Assembly (NCBI GenBank): GCA_903903715.1
Contig: CAIUZX010000180.1
Coordinates: forward strand, 1 to 5,316
From: an uncultured Caulobacterales bacterium
Lineage (GTDB): Bacteria; Pseudomonadota; Alphaproteobacteria; Caulobacterales; Caulobacteraceae
Length of the DNA: 5,316 bases
Reading direction: 5' to 3'
This document shows positions 1 through 5,316 of the stretch, piece after piece. The stretch's first letter is position 1; each line of letters begins with the position of its first letter. Under the pieces are notes generated by a model that ran no database searches, was not told the origin of the DNA, and saw nothing but the letters and a program-made list of their open reading frames with translations. Made by a program: the position numbers and the translations under genes.

Positions 1-379
1 CGGGCGTCTTGCGGAAATCATCGTCCTCGACCAGTTCTCCCGCAACATCCATCGCGGGGCGCCGAAGGCGTTCGAGGCGGATCCCCTCGCCCTGGCTTTG
101 GCGCAGACCGCCGTCGCTCAGGGGGCGGACATGGCGCTCTCCGTCGATGAGCGGGCCTTCCTCTACATGCCCTACATGCACAGTGAGTCCCCGTTGATCC
201 ACGCCGAGGCCGTGCGCCTCTTCAGCGCGCCGGGGCTCGAAAAATCCCAGTCGTCGGAGCAAAAGCACAAGGCGATCATCGACCGCTTTGGCCGCTTCCC
301 GCATCGCAACGCGATCCTCGGCCGCCCCTCCACGCCGGAGGAGATCGCGTTTCTTGAAGGGCCGGGGTCCAGCTTCTAA
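1..379 (+). CDS. DUF924 family protein, C-terminal part (5' end outside window)
   Basis: Translation is open from base 2 to a TAA at 377-379 and gives 125 residues. Several stretches are hallmarks of the DUF924 family (COG3803, predicted TPR-like helical fold): LDQFSRNIHRG near the start, the FLYMPYMHSE block in the middle, then DRFGRFPHRNAILGR, STPEEIAFL and a C-terminal GSSF. Family members are usually about 180-200 residues, so roughly the N-terminal third is missing to the left. The protein is soluble, with no signal peptide or membrane segment in the visible part. The biochemical function of the family is not established, and nothing here adds to that. The regulator gene follows 83 bp downstream on the same strand. 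No intrinsic terminator is visible between them, so read-through is possible. Family assignment is firm; function is unknown. Confidence 0.93.
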   Translation, partial: GRLAEIIVLDQFSRNIHRGAPKAFEADPLALALAQTAVAQGADMALSVDERAFLYMPYMHSESPLIHAEAVRLFSAPGLEKSQSSEQKHKAIIDRFGRFPHRNAILGRPSTPEEIAFLEGPGSSF

Positions 380-405
380 GACGGTTGCAATCTGTTCAAC
401 ACCGC

Positions 406-436
406 TTGACCCGGCCCTAAGGGACGGCCTCACAAG
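406..436 (+). promoter_or_regulatory. Probable MerR-type promoter/operator of the regulator gene
   Basis: A TTGACC -35-like element sits at 406-411. It overlaps the left end of an imperfect palindrome with 8-bp arms: CCGGCCCT at 411-418 and AGGGACGG at 420-427, centred on A419 with 7 of 8 positions paired. MerR-family regulators typically bind such a dyad inside an over-long 19-20 bp spacer of their own promoter. A 19-bp spacer would put the -10 at 431-436 (CACAAG), which is a poor match and is the weak point of this call. The location, 36 bp or less before the start codon, suits autoregulation. Confidence 0.42.
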
Positions 437-446
437 GGACATGTCT

Positions 447-454
447 TTGAGGAG
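447..454 (+). promoter_or_regulatory. Ribosome binding site that decides the regulator start
   Basis: TTGAGGAG at 447-454 ends 8 nt before the GTG at 463. It overlaps the other in-frame GTG at 454, which therefore cannot use it. This favours 463 as the true start codon. Confidence 0.75.
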
Positions 455-462
455 TGCGGCGC

Positions 463-1236
463 GTGGAGCGGTGGTTCGGCCCAAGTGAGATGGCGAAGCG
501 GCTGGGAGTCAGCGGCAAGGCCTTGCGGGTCTATGAAGAGGCGGGCCTCGTCCGCGCGCATCGCACGGAGACCGGCTGGCGGACCTATGGGCCGCAAGCG
601 CAGGCGCGGCTGCACCAGGTGCTGGTGCTGAAGCGGCTGGGCCTCAGCCTCAAGCGGATTGGCGAGCTGCTCGCCGGAGAGATGGGGTCCCTCGACGCGG
701 TTCTGGCCCTGCAGCAGCAGGTGCTGGAAGCGCGCCGGGACGAGACGGCGCGGGCGCTCACGTTGCTGGCGGCGGCTCGGGAGAAGCTGAAGCGAGACGG
801 GGCGCTTTCCCCGGATGATCTGACACAACTGACCAGGGAGACGGCGATGACTCAGAAGATGACGGACAATGAGTGGGAAGCGACAATGAAGCCCCATATC
901 AACAAGCACTTCACACAAGAGGAGCAAGACGCGTGGAAGGCGCGCATGGGGGATTTCGATCAGGCGGAGATCACCCGCCAGTGGGATGAGCTGATCGCCG
1001 AGGGTCGCAAGCTGCAGGCGATCGGCGACACGACGTCGGCGGCGGCGATGGATCACGCCGTGCGCTGGATGGCGCAGGTGAAGAAGTTCTCCGGCGACAA
1101 TCCGGCGATGGCGACCAAGGCGGCGAATGTCAATCTGGACGCCCTCGCCGATGCTTCTACGGCGCCGAAGATGCCGTTTGATCTTTCCCTCATGCAATTC
1201 GTCGGCGCGGCTTATCGGAACGCCCAGGCGAAGTGA
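463..1236 (+). CDS. MerR-family transcriptional regulator with TipAS-like ligand domain
   Basis: This 257-residue cytoplasmic regulator begins at GTG 463, chosen because of the GAGGAG spacing; a start at 454 would add only three residues. Residues 4-70 are a MerR DNA-binding domain: FGPSEMAKRLGVSGKALRVY forms the first helix-turn-helix, followed by the wing residues around GWRTYG and the second helical block LKRLGLSLKRIGELL. Residues about 75-113 (LDAVLALQQQVLEARRDETA onward) look like the long dimerisation helix. The remaining 140 or so residues are mostly helical and include EWEATM, MDHAVRWMAQVKKFSGDNPA and a C-terminal FVGAAYRNA. This pattern matches TipAS-type domains, which bind bulky antibiotics or other small molecules. 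No metal-binding cysteine pair like that of MerR or CueR is seen, so a drug-like or organic ligand is more likely than a metal. The ligand and targets are unknown. No efflux gene adjoins it; the convergent mgtC ends 26 bp away. Confidence 0.92.
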   Translation: MERWFGPSEMAKRLGVSGKALRVYEEAGLVRAHRTETGWRTYGPQAQARLHQVLVLKRLGLSLKRIGELLAGEMGSLDAVLALQQQVLEARRDETARALTLLAAAREKLKRDGALSPDDLTQLTRETAMTQKMTDNEWEATMKPHINKHFTQEEQDAWKARMGDFDQAEITRQWDELIAEGRKLQAIGDTTSAAAMDHAVRWMAQVKKFSGDNPAMATKAANVNLDALADASTAPKMPFDLSLMQFVGAAYRNAQAK

Positions 1237-1262
1237 AAGCGGCGAGTTGACGGAGGCGCGCC

Positions 1263-1976
1263 CTAGGCGTGGGTCTCGACCGTCCAGGTGGCGCTGGTGA
1301 CTTCGGGGCGGGCCTCGAGGTGGGTGACGATCAGGTCGAGCTCTTTTGGATCGGCGGTGGTCGGCACGATGGTCGCGGCGAGTTCGACATAGTTGGCGCT
1401 CTCCGTCAGGGTCACGATCTCCTGGATCGGATAGCGGTGCGCCTCCAACTCCTCGTAGAGCAGGTCCTTCACGGCGTTGACGTGCTCGGGCCGGCACACG
1501 GCGTGGACCTGATAGCGGGCTTCGGTCTCGCTCGGATTGATCGGGCGGCGGTTGACGAAGTCGACCAGGGGACGGAGCAGCGTGTTCCCCGCCAGCACGA
1601 AGACGGCGACGAGCGCCGCCTCCGCCGCCTGACCCGCCCCGGCGAAGGCGCCGACCGCTGCCGACGCCCAGAGCGTTGCGGCGGTGTTCAGCCCCCGGAC
1701 CTCGGTCCCGTCCTTCATGATCACGCCTGCGCCGAGGAAGCCGATCCCCGACACGACATAGGAAATGACGCGGACGGAACCTTCGCTCGCGCCCACCCGA
1801 AAGCCGAGGTCGACAAACGCCGCCGCCGCGACGGCGACAAGGACGTTGGTGCGCAGCCCTGCGCTCCGCTGCCGGAACTGGCGCTCAAGGCCGATGATCC
1901 CGCCCAGCACGAACGCCGTGGCGAGCGCCACGGTGGTGCGCATGATCGGCGCGCTCATGATCTCTAAGCCCAGCAT
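1263..1976 (-). CDS. MgtC/SapB family inner-membrane protein
   Basis: This 237-residue protein has an MgtC-type membrane domain of about five helices: residues about 14-30, 44-60, 68-87, 96-115 and 118-137. The family signatures are present in order: LGGIIGLERQ (24-33), the SAGLRTNVLV block (38-47), SGIGFLGAGVIMKDG (76-90), and GLNTAATLWASAAVG (95-109). Residues about 150-237 form a soluble, ACT-like C-terminal domain with alternating strands and helices. MgtC in Salmonella and Mycobacterium supports growth in low magnesium and affects ATP synthase activity and phosphate uptake; it is not itself a proven Mg transporter. No mgtB or other magnesium gene adjoins it. The start is uncertain: ATG 1976 has a GGGG 8 nt upstream, while in-frame ATGs at 1958 and 1943 also leave all signatures intact. 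It lies 123 bp downstream of the porin on the same strand and may share its transcript. Confidence 0.93.
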   Translation of the reverse strand: MLGLEIMSAPIMRTTVALATAFVLGGIIGLERQFRQRSAGLRTNVLVAVAAAAFVDLGFRVGASEGSVRVISYVVSGIGFLGAGVIMKDGTEVRGLNTAATLWASAAVGAFAGAGQAAEAALVAVFVLAGNTLLRPLVDFVNRRPINPSETEARYQVHAVCRPEHVNAVKDLLYEELEAHRYPIQEIVTLTESANYVELAATIVPTTADPKELDLIVTHLEARPEVTSATWTVETHA

Positions 1977-2099
1977 GCTTCAGGCCCCGGTCCCAAGGCG
2001 CCGTCGAAGGACCGACTCACCCTGCCAGGAGAGTGTAGTCGGTCCGGGGGCATCAGGGCGAGGCGCTGTGGGCCGATGGGAACCCGCGCCGCCTGGGCT
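1977..2099 (-). promoter_or_regulatory. Leader region of mgtC / porin-mgtC intergenic region
   Basis: These 123 bp separate the porin stop from the first mgtC ATG. They hold the strong hairpin at 2009-2045, a second copy of the hairpin's GGACCG segment near the mgtC ribosome site (minus-strand 1993-1988), and a short overlapping reading frame (2053-1964). No convincing separate -35/-10 pair was found, so transcription may come from the porin promoter. It does not match the yybP-ykoY manganese riboswitch or mini-ykkC patterns that I know. Confidence 0.4.
2009..2045 (-). promoter_or_regulatory. Strong RNA hairpin between porin and mgtC
   Basis: On the minus strand the outer stem is GGACCGACT (2045-2037) paired perfectly with AGTCGGTCC (2017-2009). 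After one bulged A (2036), an inner stem pairs CACTCT (2035-2030) with AGGGTG (2023-2018), and the hexaloop is CCTGGC. That is 15 pairs with one G-U wobble. Read as plus-strand RNA, the wobble becomes a C-A mismatch, so the minus strand forms the better fold. No T-run follows the stem (the next bases are TTCGACGG), so it is not a classical intrinsic terminator. It could be a transcript-end protector for the porin mRNA, an mgtC leader element or a dispersed palindromic repeat. Confidence 0.7.
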
Positions 2100-3623
2100 T
2101 CAGAACTTGTATTGGGTGAAGACGCCGACCTCGTCGAAGGTTCCCGTCTGGCCGACCAGCCCGCCGATGATCCCGCTGCCCGAGGGCGATGCGTTCGGCG
2201 TTGTCAGATAAGAGAGCTTGGTCGCCCCGACGGAGGCGAGATACGGCGTCAGAGTCGCAGGGGCGGCTGCGCCATTGGTGGTGGTGAAGAGGCCGCCGGT
2301 GACCTTCTCCCGCTTGTAGACCAGCGCGATGTCGATGGCCGCGATCGGGTGATAGTCGATGCCGAAGTTCCAGTAGACGTCCTTCGTCGCTGAGTTCGGC
2401 TTGTTCGCGGACGACAGGGCGTCCACTTCCGGCTTGACCTGGTCATAGCGGCCGAAGAGATCGAGCTGGCTGGTCAGGCGCAGCGATCCGAAGGCGGAAT
2501 ACCCCTCGCCCGTGGGCTTGATCGGCGTCGCCGTCGTCACGCCAGAATAGTTTCGCTCCCGCACATATTCGACGCCGACGCGCCCGGCGGGGGTCGTGTA
2601 GGCGAGGAGCGCATCCACACGTGAGACGGTGTGATTGTACGACGCGCCTTGCGTGTCCTTGCCGAGCTGACCGCTGTAGCCGCCGACCGCCGCGACGATC
2701 GGGCCGAGCCTGGCGTTCACCCGGCCCTCGACGTCCATGGTCCGTGCACGGTTGAAGTTGCCGTTCCCCGGCGACTTGAAGCCCGATCCGTCGAGGGCGG
2801 AGATCGAGTAGCCCAGTTTGAACGGACCTGCCGGAATTTGGCCGCTGACATTGAGGCTGGTGTCTGTCGTCGCGCCGTACTTGATCCGGTCGATCAGGGT
2901 GTTCTCGACGAAGCGATAGCCTTCCACGCTTTCTGCAAATGGGATCCAGGGCAGCTCGACGTCGCCGGCGCGGATGACCAGGGCGTCCGAGACTTTCGCC
3001 TGAAGGTAGGCTTTCTTCAGGAACAGCTGCGTCGACTTCGCCGCGCCGTCATAAATCAGGTCCGTCGTGACATTGGCCGAGTAGACGCTGTTGAAGCCGT
3101 GCTCGAAGATCAGATAGCCGCGCTTGATGTCGACACCCGTCCCATTCGAACTTGGATAGCCGTTCGAGGCCTGCGAGGTCGAGGTGGCGGGGACTGCGCC
3201 GGGGGTCTTCTGGCTGACATGGCTCACATCAGCGAAGACGATGCCGCCGACCCTGGTGTCGCCCCACCAGCCGGGCTTGGGCGTGGCGGCGGCGACGCTC
3301 GCCTTTACTGTCGCGGGGAGGGTGTTGATCTCGCCGGCCACTTGTGACCGGGCGGCGCGGGCGTCGGCCTGAGCTGTCGCCGCCTGCGCGGTCGCCGCGG
3401 CGGCCTGGGCCTCCAGCGCCTTTCGGGCCTGGATCTCCTCGGCGAGCTCAGTCTTCAGAAGCTCGACTTCGCTCGCCAGGGCGTTGATGCGCGCGTCCGC
3501 CGCCGCCGATAGGGTCGCGCGCGAGGTCTTGTGGGACGTTCCCGCATGCGCCACCGAGGCGAGAGATAGAACGGACAGGGCGGGCAGGACCGCCTTTGCA
3601 TAGTGACCGATTGACCGCGACAA
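2100..3623 (-). CDS. Outer-membrane porin, probable OprO/OprP type, with N-terminal coiled coil
   Basis: The product is 507 residues from a TTG at 3623, which has GGGAGG five bases upstream. This start places a clean signal peptide at the N-terminus: SRS, a hydrophobic core (VLPALSVLSLASV) and cleavage after AHA at residue 27. The longest reading frame reaches back to 3707 but would bury the signal and run through the promoter. Residues about 39-99 are an alanine-rich coiled coil (ARINALASEVELLKTELAEE, then TAQAATAQA repeats). The barrel begins near GWWGDTRVGGIVFADVSHV and contains DIKRGYLIFEHGFNSVYSAN, the LKKAYLQAKVSDALVIRAGD and LPWIPFAESVEGYRFVENTL stretches. It ends QYKF, with the C-terminal phenylalanine expected of proteins inserted by the Bam machinery. 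These features fit the phosphate/polyphosphate-selective porin superfamily, but substrate specificity cannot be read from sequence. The trimeric form and selectivity are inferred. mgtC follows downstream and the S10 peptidase gene diverges. Confidence 0.9.
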   Translation of the reverse strand: MSRSIGHYAKAVLPALSVLSLASVAHAGTSHKTSRATLSAAADARINALASEVELLKTELAEEIQARKALEAQAAAATAQAATAQADARAARSQVAGEINTLPATVKASVAAATPKPGWWGDTRVGGIVFADVSHVSQKTPGAVPATSTSQASNGYPSSNGTGVDIKRGYLIFEHGFNSVYSANVTTDLIYDGAAKSTQLFLKKAYLQAKVSDALVIRAGDVELPWIPFAESVEGYRFVENTLIDRIKYGATTDTSLNVSGQIPAGPFKLGYSISALDGSGFKSPGNGNFNRARTMDVEGRVNARLGPIVAAVGGYSGQLGKDTQGASYNHTVSRVDALLAYTTPAGRVGVEYVRERNYSGVTTATPIKPTGEGYSAFGSLRLTSQLDLFGRYDQVKPEVDALSSANKPNSATKDVYWNFGIDYHPIAAIDIALVYKREKVTGGLFTTTNGAAAPATLTPYLASVGATKLSYLTTPNASPSGSGIIGGLVGQTGTFDEVGVFTQYKF

Positions 3624-3627
3624 CTTC

Positions 3628-3633
3628 GCCTCC
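3628..3633 (-). promoter_or_regulatory. Ribosome binding site supporting the TTG start of the porin
   Basis: The minus strand reads GGGAGG, then CGAAG, then TTG (3623-3621). The strength and 5-nt spacing are near ideal. No comparable site precedes the upstream in-frame starts at 3707 or 3692. Confidence 0.75.
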
Positions 3634-3671
3634 CGAAAGGTTGATGCCGGTCGCAGCAGGGGCGACGCATG

Positions 3672-3696
3672 CGTTATGTAGCATGACTGCATAACG
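3672..3696 (-). repeat. Inverted repeat over the porin promoter (candidate operator)
   Basis: CGTTATG at 3672-3678 and CATAACG at 3690-3696 are perfect 7-bp inverted arms. After one mismatch, AG (3680-3681) and CT (3687-3688) continue the dyad, giving 9 of 10 paired positions around a short centre. The arms flank and overlap the predicted -10, the usual position for a repressor or a dimeric regulator site. The bound protein cannot be named from sequence. Confidence 0.55.
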
Positions 3697-3703
3697 ATGT
3701 CTT
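3675..3703 (-). promoter_or_regulatory. Predicted porin promoter
   Basis: The minus strand carries GCTACATA at 3682-3675, matching 7 of 8 positions of the Caulobacter housekeeping -10 (GCTANAWC). Fourteen bases upstream, AAGACAT (3703-3697) keeps only the GAC core of the -35; a TTGCAA at 3707-3702 is an alternative but is too far away. Transcription would start near 3668 and leave a leader of about 45 nt before the TTG at 3623. Confidence 0.45.
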
Positions 3704-3748
3704 GCAATCAGGCGCCCCTAAACCGATTGCCGTTGCGATCGCTCGCGC

Positions 3749-3777
3749 TTGACAGGACCCGGCGCCCAAGCGAACTC
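3749..3777 (+). promoter_or_regulatory. Predicted promoter of the S10 carboxypeptidase gene
   Basis: TTGACAG at 3749-3755 contains a perfect TTGACA. It is followed after 14 bases by GCGAACTC at 3770-3777, matching 6 of 8 positions of the Caulobacter-type -10 (GCTANAWC). A start near 3784 would give a leader of about 30 nt ending in the GAGGAGA ribosome site at 3804-3810. The rest of the 191-bp divergent region (3624-3814) holds the porin promoter and its inverted repeat, and nothing else that I can support. Confidence 0.5.
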
Positions 3778-3814
3778 TCGCCCGATGATTTGCGGTCGCA
3801 TCCGAGGAGACACC

Positions 3815-5316
3815 ATGCGTCGTACGGCCTTGAGCATACTGTCGGCGGCGCTGATGCTGACCGCGCCGCTCGCCTATGCTGCAGATGGTCCTGCGGCTGA
3901 GAAAGGCCAGGACGTCGACAAGATCGAGGCCGCAACCGCCCGGGCGCCGGTGGAGGAGGCGAAGACGGTCACCTCCCACACCGTGACCATCGGCGGCAAA
4001 CAGATCGCCTACAAGGCCACAGCCGGCACGCTGACGCTTCGCGACAATGACGGCAAACCGACCGCCAGCATGTTCTATGTCGCCTATACGGCGGACGGGC
4101 CAAAGCGCCCGGTGACCTTCTTCTACAACGGCGGGCCGGGCTCGGCGTCGGTTTGGCTGCACATGGGCAGCTTCGGGCCGGTGCGGGTGAAGACGCCGTC
4201 GCCCCAGCCCGCGGGCTCTGCGCCCTATGACCTCGTCCCCAATCCCGACAGCCTGCTCGACAAGACCGACCTTGTCTTCCTCGACGCCATCGGCACGGGC
4301 TTTTCAAGGCCGCTGGGCAAGGCCGAGGGCAAGGCCTTTTACGGCGTCGATCAGGACGGGGAGGCCTTCTCCAAGGCCATCGCCCGCTACATCATCCAGA
4401 ACCACCGGGTGAACGCGCCGCGCTATCTGTTCGGGGAGAGCTATGGCACCACCCGCTCGGCGGTGGTGTCCTACAAGCTGCACGAGATGGGCTTCGACCT
4501 GAACGGCGTGGTCCTGCTCTCGTCCTATCTGAACACGGGGCTGGATGACCTGGGCTTCGACGTGCCTTATGTGGGCCTTCTGCCCACCTACGCCGCCACC
4601 GCCTGGTTCCACAATGCGCTGGCCAATCGCCCGACGGAGCTCGCCCCCTTCCTCGCCGAGGTGCGCGCCTTTGCGAGCGGCCCCTACGCCGCCGCCCTGT
4701 TCAAGGGACAGGACATCACTGCGGAAGAGTTCGACGCCGTCGCGCGCAAGCTCAGCGCCTATACGGGCCTGTCGGTCGAGTACGTAAAGCGGGCGAAGCT
4801 GCGCGTGAATCTGGAGCGGTTCCGGCGGGAGCTCCTGCGCAGCCGCGGGCAGATCGTCGGCCGTCTCGACAGCCGCTACACCGGCACCGAAGAGGATACG
4901 GCGGGGGAGCAGACCAGCTATGACCCCTCCGACACCGCCATCCAGTCGGCCTATGTGTCCGCGGCGGGGGACTACATCCGCCATGACCTTGGCTACAAGA
5001 CCGACCTCGACTATCGCCCCAGCGCCTACAATCTGATCGGCGACTGGGACGGCCACCATTCGGTGCTCAATTCCGGCGGCTACAAGACCAACAACGCCGC
5101 CGTCATGCTGGATCTCGCCCAGACCCTGCGGGAGAGCCCGTCGACCAAGGTGTTGTCCCTGAACGGTTATTACGACCTCGCCACCCCGTTCTACCAGACC
5201 GAGTTCGACCTTTCGCACATGCTGCTGGACGGGCCGATCCGCGCGAATCTCGAGCTGAAGTTCTATCCGTCCGGCCACATGATCTATCTGAACCCGGAGG
5301 CGCTGAAGACGCTGAA
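3815..5316 (+). CDS. Secreted S10-family serine carboxypeptidase (3' end outside window)
   Basis: ATG 3815 follows GAGGAGA at a 4-nt spacing and opens a frame that runs 500 codons to the window edge. A signal peptide (MRRTALSILSAALMLTAPLA, then YA) with cleavage after residue 22 points to the periplasm or outside the cell. The alpha/beta-hydrolase features of peptidase family S10 are all present. NGGPGS at residues 105-110 forms the oxyanion region, GESYG places the nucleophile at Ser209 with the preceding family glutamate Glu208, NGYYDLATPF gives Asp454, and PSGHMIYL gives His488. The catalytic triad is therefore complete, and only a short C-terminal tail is likely missing. The family removes C-terminal residues from peptides, usually at acidic pH. 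The preference here is unknown, and some bacterial members may act as esterases or acyltransferases. It diverges from a porin gene, which suggests, but does not prove, a shared role in using external peptides. Recognition as S10 is firm. Confidence 0.95.
   Translation, partial: MRRTALSILSAALMLTAPLAYAADGPAAEKGQDVDKIEAATARAPVEEAKTVTSHTVTIGGKQIAYKATAGTLTLRDNDGKPTASMFYVAYTADGPKRPVTFFYNGGPGSASVWLHMGSFGPVRVKTPSPQPAGSAPYDLVPNPDSLLDKTDLVFLDAIGTGFSRPLGKAEGKAFYGVDQDGEAFSKAIARYIIQNHRVNAPRYLFGESYGTTRSAVVSYKLHEMGFDLNGVVLLSSYLNTGLDDLGFDVPYVGLLPTYAATAWFHNALANRPTELAPFLAEVRAFASGPYAAALFKGQDITAEEFDAVARKLSAYTGLSVEYVKRAKLRVNLERFRRELLRSRGQIVGRLDSRYTGTEEDTAGEQTSYDPSDTAIQSAYVSAAGDYIRHDLGYKTDLDYRPSAYNLIGDWDGHHSVLNSGGYKTNNAAVMLDLAQTLRESPSTKVLSLNGYYDLATPFYQTEFDLSHMLLDGPIRANLELKFYPSGHMIYLNPEALKTL

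Noticed and set aside
395..410. Small inverted repeat TTCAA/TTGA after the DUF924 stop as a terminator
   Set aside because: The arms are only 4-5 bp, weak and without a T-run; TTGACC is better explained as a -35 element.
1255..1262. GGCGCGCC palindrome between the convergent genes
   Set aside because: An 8-bp GC palindrome is expected by chance in DNA of this composition and has no supporting context.
430..1497. 355-codon minus-strand open frame opposite the regulator and the mgtC end
   Set aside because: It is an arginine/proline-rich shadow of two well-supported genes with no recognisable domain. Long antisense frames are common in GC-rich DNA.
1269..1967. 232-codon plus-strand frame opposite mgtC
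   Set aside because: It mirrors the MgtC codons and has no motif of its own, whereas MgtC signatures on the minus strand are unmistakable.
2009..2045. Rho-independent terminator for the porin or mgtC
   Set aside because: The stem is strong but no T-run follows in either direction, so only a structural or leader role is claimed.
3672..3692. Possible Pho box upstream of the porin (minus strand CAGTCAT)
   Set aside because: Only one half-site resembles CTGTCAT. The positions 11 bp up and down do not match, so phosphate control is not supported by sequence.
3674..4162. 162-codon minus-strand frame over the peptidase 5' end and the promoter region
   Set aside because: It overlaps the signal peptide and oxyanion motif of the S10 gene and both divergent promoters; no ribosome site or domain is seen.
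4304..5278. 324-codon minus-strand open frame inside the S10 peptidase gene
   Set aside because: The plus strand encodes a complete S10 catalytic triad with correct motifs throughout; the antisense product resembles no known family.

Overview
The window is GC-rich, with densely packed genes and strong codon bias. It looks like ordinary chromosome from an alphaproteobacterium. A Caulobacterales origin (Caulobacter, Phenylobacterium or Brevundimonas-like) is an inference from two things: the gene families present, and promoter elements resembling the Caulobacter housekeeping pattern (TTGACGS, 10-14 nt, GCTANAWC). There are no RNA genes, insertion sequences, CRISPR arrays or phage genes that I can support.

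Layout, left to right. (1) The C-terminal two thirds of a DUF924 protein on the plus strand, cut by the left edge. (2) A plus-strand MerR-family regulator with a TipAS-like ligand-binding half, starting at a GTG behind a good ribosome binding site. An imperfect palindrome and a TTGACC element lie just upstream. (3) A minus-strand MgtC/SapB membrane protein, convergent with the regulator and only 26 bp away. (4) A minus-strand outer-membrane porin with a periplasmic coiled coil before the barrel, probably of the OprO/OprP type. It lies upstream of mgtC in the same direction, with a 123-bp gap holding a strong hairpin. (5) A divergent plus-strand secreted S10 serine carboxypeptidase, cut by the right edge just after its catalytic histidine. 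It is the largest gene on the plus strand and lacks a stop only because the window ends.

How the genes relate. Porin and peptidase share a 191-bp divergent promoter region and both are exported, so a common role in taking up and processing external nutrients is possible but unproven. The porin and mgtC may be co-transcribed, with the hairpin between them acting as a terminator, processing site or leader switch. MgtC proteins are linked to low-magnesium growth and phosphate balance in other bacteria. The MerR regulator most likely controls its own promoter; no drug-efflux target is visible.

Most of the window is conventional. The most interesting part is the mgtC leader (about 1977-2099). It combines a 15-bp hairpin whose one wobble pair fits only minus-strand RNA, a competing downstream pairing, and a short proline-containing reading frame that overlaps the mgtC start. 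Next is the inverted repeat lying over the porin -10 element, which also helps show that the porin starts at a TTG far inside the longest reading frame.
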